A DNA stretch of 9,198 nt from Lysobacterales bacterium (GTDB lineage Bacteria; Pseudomonadota; Gammaproteobacteria; Xanthomonadales; Xanthomonadaceae): contig JAGRJX010000067.1 of the NCBI GenBank assembly GCA_020442545.1, forward strand, positions 1 to 9,198. The letters are read 5' to 3'. The notes beneath the pieces were generated by a model. It had not been told where the DNA came from and searched no databases. It worked only from the letters and a program-made list of their open reading frames with translations. Positions 6,995 through 9,198 of this stretch are shown here, one piece after another. The position numbers and the translations under genes were made by a program. Positions within the stretch are counted from its first letter, which is position 1, and the number at the start of each line of letters is the position of its first letter.

Positions 6995-7642
6995 ATGGAT
7001 CGCAATGAACAGAAGCGACAGGCCGCGCTTCGTGCGCTCGATTTTGTCGAGGACGGCAGCGTCATAGGCGTCGGCACCGGTTCCACAGTTGCGCATTTCA
7101 TCGATGGTCTGGGAAAGATACGCAATCGCATCGAGGGTGCGGTGTCCAGCTCCGAGCAGAGCACGCGCCAGCTGGAATCGCTGGGCATTCCGGTACTGGA
7201 CCTGAATGCCGTCGGCGAACTGTCACTCTATGTCGACGGTGCCGATGAATGCGATCCGCACCGCAGGCTGATCAAGGGCGGCGGCGCGGCACTGACCCGC
7301 GAAAAAATCGTCGCCGCCGCCAGTCGTGAATTCATCTGCATCATCGACGACAGCAAGCAGGTCGATATCCTCGGCAAGTTCCCGCTACCGGTGGAAGTGG
7401 TGCCGATGGCGCGCAGCCACGTCGGCCGCGAAATCGCCAGGCTTGGCGGTCAGCCGGTCTGGCGCGATGGCGTCGTCACCGACAATGACGGCTGGATCCT
7501 CGATGTCCACGGCTGGTCGATCATCGACCCGGTCGACCTGGAGGCGAAGCTCAACCAGATCGTTGGCGTGATCAGCAACGGTCTGTTCGCGGCACGCCCG
7601 GCAGACCGGGTGATCGTCGGCGACCGGATACTCGATCAATAG
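6995..7642 (+). CDS. rpiA: ribose-5-phosphate isomerase A
   Basis: RpiA interconverts ribose-5-phosphate and ribulose-5-phosphate in the non-oxidative pentose phosphate pathway. The 215-residue protein is close to E. coli RpiA (219). It keeps the phosphate-binding GTGST (27-31), SSSEQST (51-57), DGADE (81-85), KGGGAALTREK (94-104) and the C-terminal GLFAARPADRV. Catalytic and binding residues Asp81, Asp84, Lys94 and Glu103 fall at the same numbers as in E. coli, which supports the chosen start. The ATG is 2 nt after the EVE stop with only a weak GGA Shine-Dalgarno, so translation is probably coupled to the EVE gene. It converges on the downstream minus-strand gene. Confidence 0.97.
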   Translation: MDRNEQKRQAALRALDFVEDGSVIGVGTGSTVAHFIDGLGKIRNRIEGAVSSSEQSTRQLESLGIPVLDLNAVGELSLYVDGADECDPHRRLIKGGGAALTREKIVAAASREFICIIDDSKQVDILGKFPLPVEVVPMARSHVGREIARLGGQPVWRDGVVTDNDGWILDVHGWSIIDPVDLEAKLNQIVGVISNGLFAARPADRVIVGDRILDQ

Positions 7643-7661
7643 GATGCCCAGCGCCCAAACC

Positions 7662-7689
7662 GGAAAAGCATCCCGGGCCAGGCGCCGGG
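7662..7689 (-). terminator. intrinsic terminator candidate for the CNB-rhodanese gene
   Basis: Reading the minus strand directly after the TAG stop, CCCGG (7689-7685) pairs with CCGGG (7676-7672) around an 8-nt GC-rich loop. ATGCTTTTCC follows, with four Ts at 7667-7664. The stem is short but GC-rich and placed exactly at the gene end. On the plus strand no T-run follows the hairpin. A weak GGATGC/GCATCC pairing (7642-7647 with 7668-7673) is the only structure seen for the rpiA transcript. Confidence 0.45.
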
Positions 7690-8742
7690 CTAGGCCTGCC
7701 GCTCGGCCTTGCGCAGCATGCTGGCAAGCCCACCCTGCAACGCGTAGACGTCGAAACCCAGTCGCGTCAGGATGAAGGCTGCAGCGGCACTGCGCTCACC
7801 GGTGTTGCAGTAGACAATGTATTTCTTGTCCTGTTCGAACTGTTCCGCCGCATCTTCGCGCAAACGGTACAGCGGAATGTTGAGTGAATCCTTGATCGCC
7901 CGCTGATCGTGCTCGGCCGGCATCCGCACGTCGACGATCACCGCCCCTTCGCGCGCCAGCAGGGACGCCTGGCCCGCCGTCAACCACTCGACCACCGGTG
8001 GCTTCAGTACTTCCTCGAAGGCGGATCGACCAAGGCGCATCAGTCGCCCATCCTGCATCATCTTCACCGTCGCGTTGCGCGTGGTGTTGGACAGCAGCGC
8101 ATCCTCGCCAAAGCAGTCTCCGCGTACCAGGTAGGCGACCACGGACTCGGCACCGTCCAGATACTTCGACACCGATCCGGCACCCTCCTTGATCACATAA
8201 AAGTAGTCACCATCATCGCCCTCGCGCACGATCACGCTGCCGGACTTGACCTCGATCTCCTCGAAGCGCTGAAACATCCGCTCGATATTGCCGGTAGGGA
8301 GTTTGTGGAAGGCGCGGCTCTGGAGCAGCTTGAAGACCCACCGGTTGCCTTCCGGAGACGGGTCAAACTGGCGGAATCCTTCGTTGCGACTCAGCTGGTC
8401 CCAGGCAATGACCTTCTCGGTGTATCGCCGATCCAGCCGCAGCACTCTTGCGCGGGGCGAAGTAACCGTCGCGTTGAAACGCCGCGGCTGCGAATCACCG
8501 ATCGGATATCGGCCCTGAAGGGAACTTGCCGACATCTTCTTGCTTCGCCCGTCCGGATAGTCACCGCTGATGTCACCCTCCAGCAGATACAGCGTATCGC
8601 CATCAAATTCGCCAGCGCGGAACAGCAGCTCGCCCTTCATGTACTCGGCAACCGACGCCTCATTGGCCAACTGCTGGCAGGTCTCCTCTCGCAGACTATC
8701 CAGGGGATACAGGCGGGCCAAGTCGCTGCTTTCGACGCTCAT
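7690..8742 (-). CDS. tandem cyclic-nucleotide-binding domains fused to a rhodanese domain
   Basis: This 350-residue soluble protein has three parts. A first cyclic-nucleotide-binding-like domain (about 10-115) is degenerate: its cassette region, PIGDSQPRRFNATV, lacks the FGE motif. A second such domain (about 140-248) keeps the phosphate-binding cassette, with FGE at 211-213 and Arg222 in TTRNATV, so it probably binds cAMP or cGMP. A C-terminal rhodanese domain (about 253-345) has the catalytic Cys312 in CNTGERS, the expected CxxxGxR loop for sulfur transfer. No DNA-binding helix-turn-helix or membrane segment is visible, so it is not a Crp-type regulator. The start is the ATG at 8742, preceded by GGAG at 8753-8750 with 7-nt spacing. 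A longer in-frame start 17 codons upstream lacks family support. A simple model is rhodanese activity or partner binding gated by a cyclic nucleotide; that is inference. Confidence 0.9.
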   Translation of the reverse strand: MSVESSDLARLYPLDSLREETCQQLANEASVAEYMKGELLFRAGEFDGDTLYLLEGDISGDYPDGRSKKMSASSLQGRYPIGDSQPRRFNATVTSPRARVLRLDRRYTEKVIAWDQLSRNEGFRQFDPSPEGNRWVFKLLQSRAFHKLPTGNIERMFQRFEEIEVKSGSVIVREGDDGDYFYVIKEGAGSVSKYLDGAESVVAYLVRGDCFGEDALLSNTTRNATVKMMQDGRLMRLGRSAFEEVLKPPVVEWLTAGQASLLAREGAVIVDVRMPAEHDQRAIKDSLNIPLYRLREDAAEQFEQDKKYIVYCNTGERSAAAAFILTRLGFDVYALQGGLASMLRKAERQA

Positions 8743-8770
8743 CAGCGTTCTCCAGGTAATCAATAGCCAG

Positions 8771-8776
8771 AGTGTA
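8771..8776 (-). promoter_or_regulatory. putative -10 box of the CNB-rhodanese gene
   Basis: On the minus strand TACACT (4 of 6 to TATAAT) lies 28 nt upstream of the start codon, which would give a leader of about 20 nt containing the GGAG Shine-Dalgarno. No good -35 box is found at 16-18 nt spacing. The hexamer lies inside the extended upstream reading frame, another reason to prefer the 8742 start. Confidence 0.3.
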
Positions 8777-8859
8777 GCTACCCGGAAGGGCAAAGCGGAA
8801 GCGCGTGGCGGCTTTTCGATCGCGAAGGTGGCCGAACAAGTGCACGGTCGAGGGACGAT

Positions 8860-8941
8860 CCTCGCCGCAAGCGGGTGAGGATGCCGGAGTGGACTTTCGC
8901 GCAGCGAAGGCCCGGAGGGCGCGATCCAGGACGCATCGCGT
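8860..8941. repeat. cluster of short hairpins, possible dispersed intergenic repeat
   Basis: Three small self-complementary units follow each other. CCTCGCC (8860-8866) pairs with GGTGAGG (8874-8880). TTTCGC pairs with GCGAAG around GCA (about 8894-8908). GCCC pairs with GGGC in GCCCGGAGGGC (about 8910-8920). The dense hairpin content resembles the multi-copy intergenic repeats of related genomes. Copy number cannot be judged from one window. Confidence 0.35.
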
Positions 8942-8953
8942 TACTGTGGGTCC

Positions 8954-8978
8954 GACTAGTGTCCCCCAGCCAATGCGC
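8954..8978 (+). repeat. direct repeat copy 1 (25 bp)
   Basis: This 25-bp segment begins GACTAGTGTCCCCCAGCCAA and matches copy 2 at 9135-9159 at 21 of 25 positions, 181 bp apart. The identical core is CCCCCAGCCAA. Each copy leads directly into or overlaps a GC-rich hairpin, so the repeated unit may be the flank of a mobile repeat or a duplicated terminator region. Confidence 0.6.
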
Positions 8979-8980
8979 AC

Positions 8981-8998
8981 AAGCCCCTCTTGGGGTTT
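8981..8998. terminator. small terminator-like hairpin
   Basis: AAGCCCC (8981-8987) pairs with GGGGTTT (8992-8998) around TCTT, with one G-T wobble. The A-start and T-end make it roughly symmetrical, as in bidirectional terminators, but the T-run is only three bases. No gene in the window clearly ends here. A minus-strand gene to the right of the window, or a small RNA, would be the candidate. Confidence 0.35.
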
Positions 8999-9134
8999 GG
9001 ATCGGGCCAAGAGCGGCTTTGCGAACTGCGACGACCTGGATTGCGCACGCCATCCTTGGAGTGCGGCCCTTCGTGCTCAAAGCCTGCGGCTACGACCAAA
9101 ATCCTTCCAGGCGATTTCGTCGAACAATCGGTTT

Positions 9135-9159
9135 GACTACTGCCCCCCAGCCAACACGC
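9135..9159 (+). repeat. direct repeat copy 2 (25 bp)
   Basis: This is the second copy of the unit at 8954-8978, beginning GACTACTGCCCCCCAGCCAA, with four substitutions. Its right half forms the outer left arm of the large inverted repeat at 9148-9198. Confidence 0.6.
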
Positions 9160-9198
9160 AAGAGGCCCGCCATTGGCGGGCCTCTTGCGTGTTGGCTG
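9148..9198. terminator. 51-nt perfect inverted repeat, bidirectional terminator-like
   Basis: Bases 9148-9171 are the exact reverse complement of 9175-9198, giving a 24-bp stem with loop ATT. The core, AAGAGGCCCGCC / GGCGGGCCTCTT, has the A-rich foot, GC-rich stem and T-containing exit of an intrinsic terminator on both strands, although the T-runs are short. The perfect pairing extends about 12 bp beyond such a core, further than a terminator needs. The right arm ends exactly at the window edge, so the true length is unknown. Confidence 0.6.

Larger units (their letters stand above)
8743..9198. other. 456-nt non-coding, repeat-rich region
   Basis: I see no convincing gene here. Minus-strand open frames of about 100 codons cross this stretch, but they are low-complexity (Arg, Pro, Ser, Ala), have no recognisable domain and overlap the promoter and start of the CNB-rhodanese gene. 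The stretch contains the upstream region of that gene, a run of short hairpins (8860-8941), two copies of a 25-bp direct repeat, a small terminator-like hairpin and a large inverted repeat at the window edge. Stretches like this often hold dispersed intergenic repeats in Lysobacterales genomes; that is from memory and untested here. Confidence 0.6.

Noticed and set aside
7690..8742. CNB-rhodanese protein as a Crp/Fnr transcription factor
   Set aside because: There is no helix-turn-helix after the nucleotide-binding domain; a rhodanese domain occupies the C-terminus.
7909..8766. 285-codon plus-strand open frame opposite the CNB-rhodanese gene
   Set aside because: It is rich in His, Arg and Leu with no domain, while the minus-strand frame has intact nucleotide-binding and rhodanese motifs and a good ribosome binding site.
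8778..9080. 100-codon minus-strand open frame in the right intergenic region
   Set aside because: It has biased composition and no domain, runs through hairpins and a direct repeat, and covers the putative promoter of the CNB-rhodanese gene.

Overview
The window is GC-rich, compactly coded bacterial chromosome, most likely from a gammaproteobacterium of the Lysobacterales (Xanthomonadales) type. The main evidence is the gene order: coiled-coil protein (TIGR02449 type), zapA, 6S RNA (ssrS), fau, EVE-domain protein, rpiA. This matches a housekeeping cluster I associate with that group. The genus cannot be fixed from the sequence alone.

Layout. (1) Bases 1-174 are intergenic, possibly with the first 41 codons of a divergent gene running off the left edge. 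A 12-bp inverted repeat lies just upstream of the large gene. (2) 175-4779 (+) encodes a 1534-residue membrane-anchored c-di-GMP signalling protein. It has a signal sequence, 14 propeller blades (two seven-bladed propellers), a Y_Y_Y domain, one transmembrane helix, two PAS domains, GGDEF and EAL. Both catalytic domains keep their key motifs. (3) 4949-5475 (+) is a two-gene cell-division operon: a short coiled-coil protein overlapping zapA by 4 nt. (4) 5572-5760 (+) is 6S RNA, supported by a 16-bp closing stem and the characteristic 3'-side hairpin. It sits immediately upstream of fau (5793-6410), the conserved ssrS-fau pairing. (5) 6525-7642 (+) holds an EVE-domain protein and rpiA, 2 nt apart. 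(6) 7690-8742 (-), convergent with rpiA, encodes two cyclic-nucleotide-binding-type domains fused to a rhodanese domain. (7) 8743-9198 has no convincing gene. It holds small hairpins, a diverged 25-bp direct repeat and, at the very edge, a 24-bp-arm perfect inverted repeat.

How the parts relate. The middle block is growth-linked housekeeping: Z-ring assembly (ZapA), RNA polymerase regulation (6S RNA), one-carbon metabolism (fau) and the pentose phosphate pathway (rpiA). The flanking genes are signalling proteins, one on c-di-GMP and one probably on a cyclic nucleotide with sulfur or redox chemistry. I see no phage, insertion sequence, CRISPR or defence island, and no clearly novel multi-gene system. 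The most interesting items are the 14-blade sensor fused to an apparently dual-active GGDEF-EAL module, the cyclic nucleotide-rhodanese fusion, the mutually exclusive RNA structures between 6S RNA and fau, and the repeat-rich right end.
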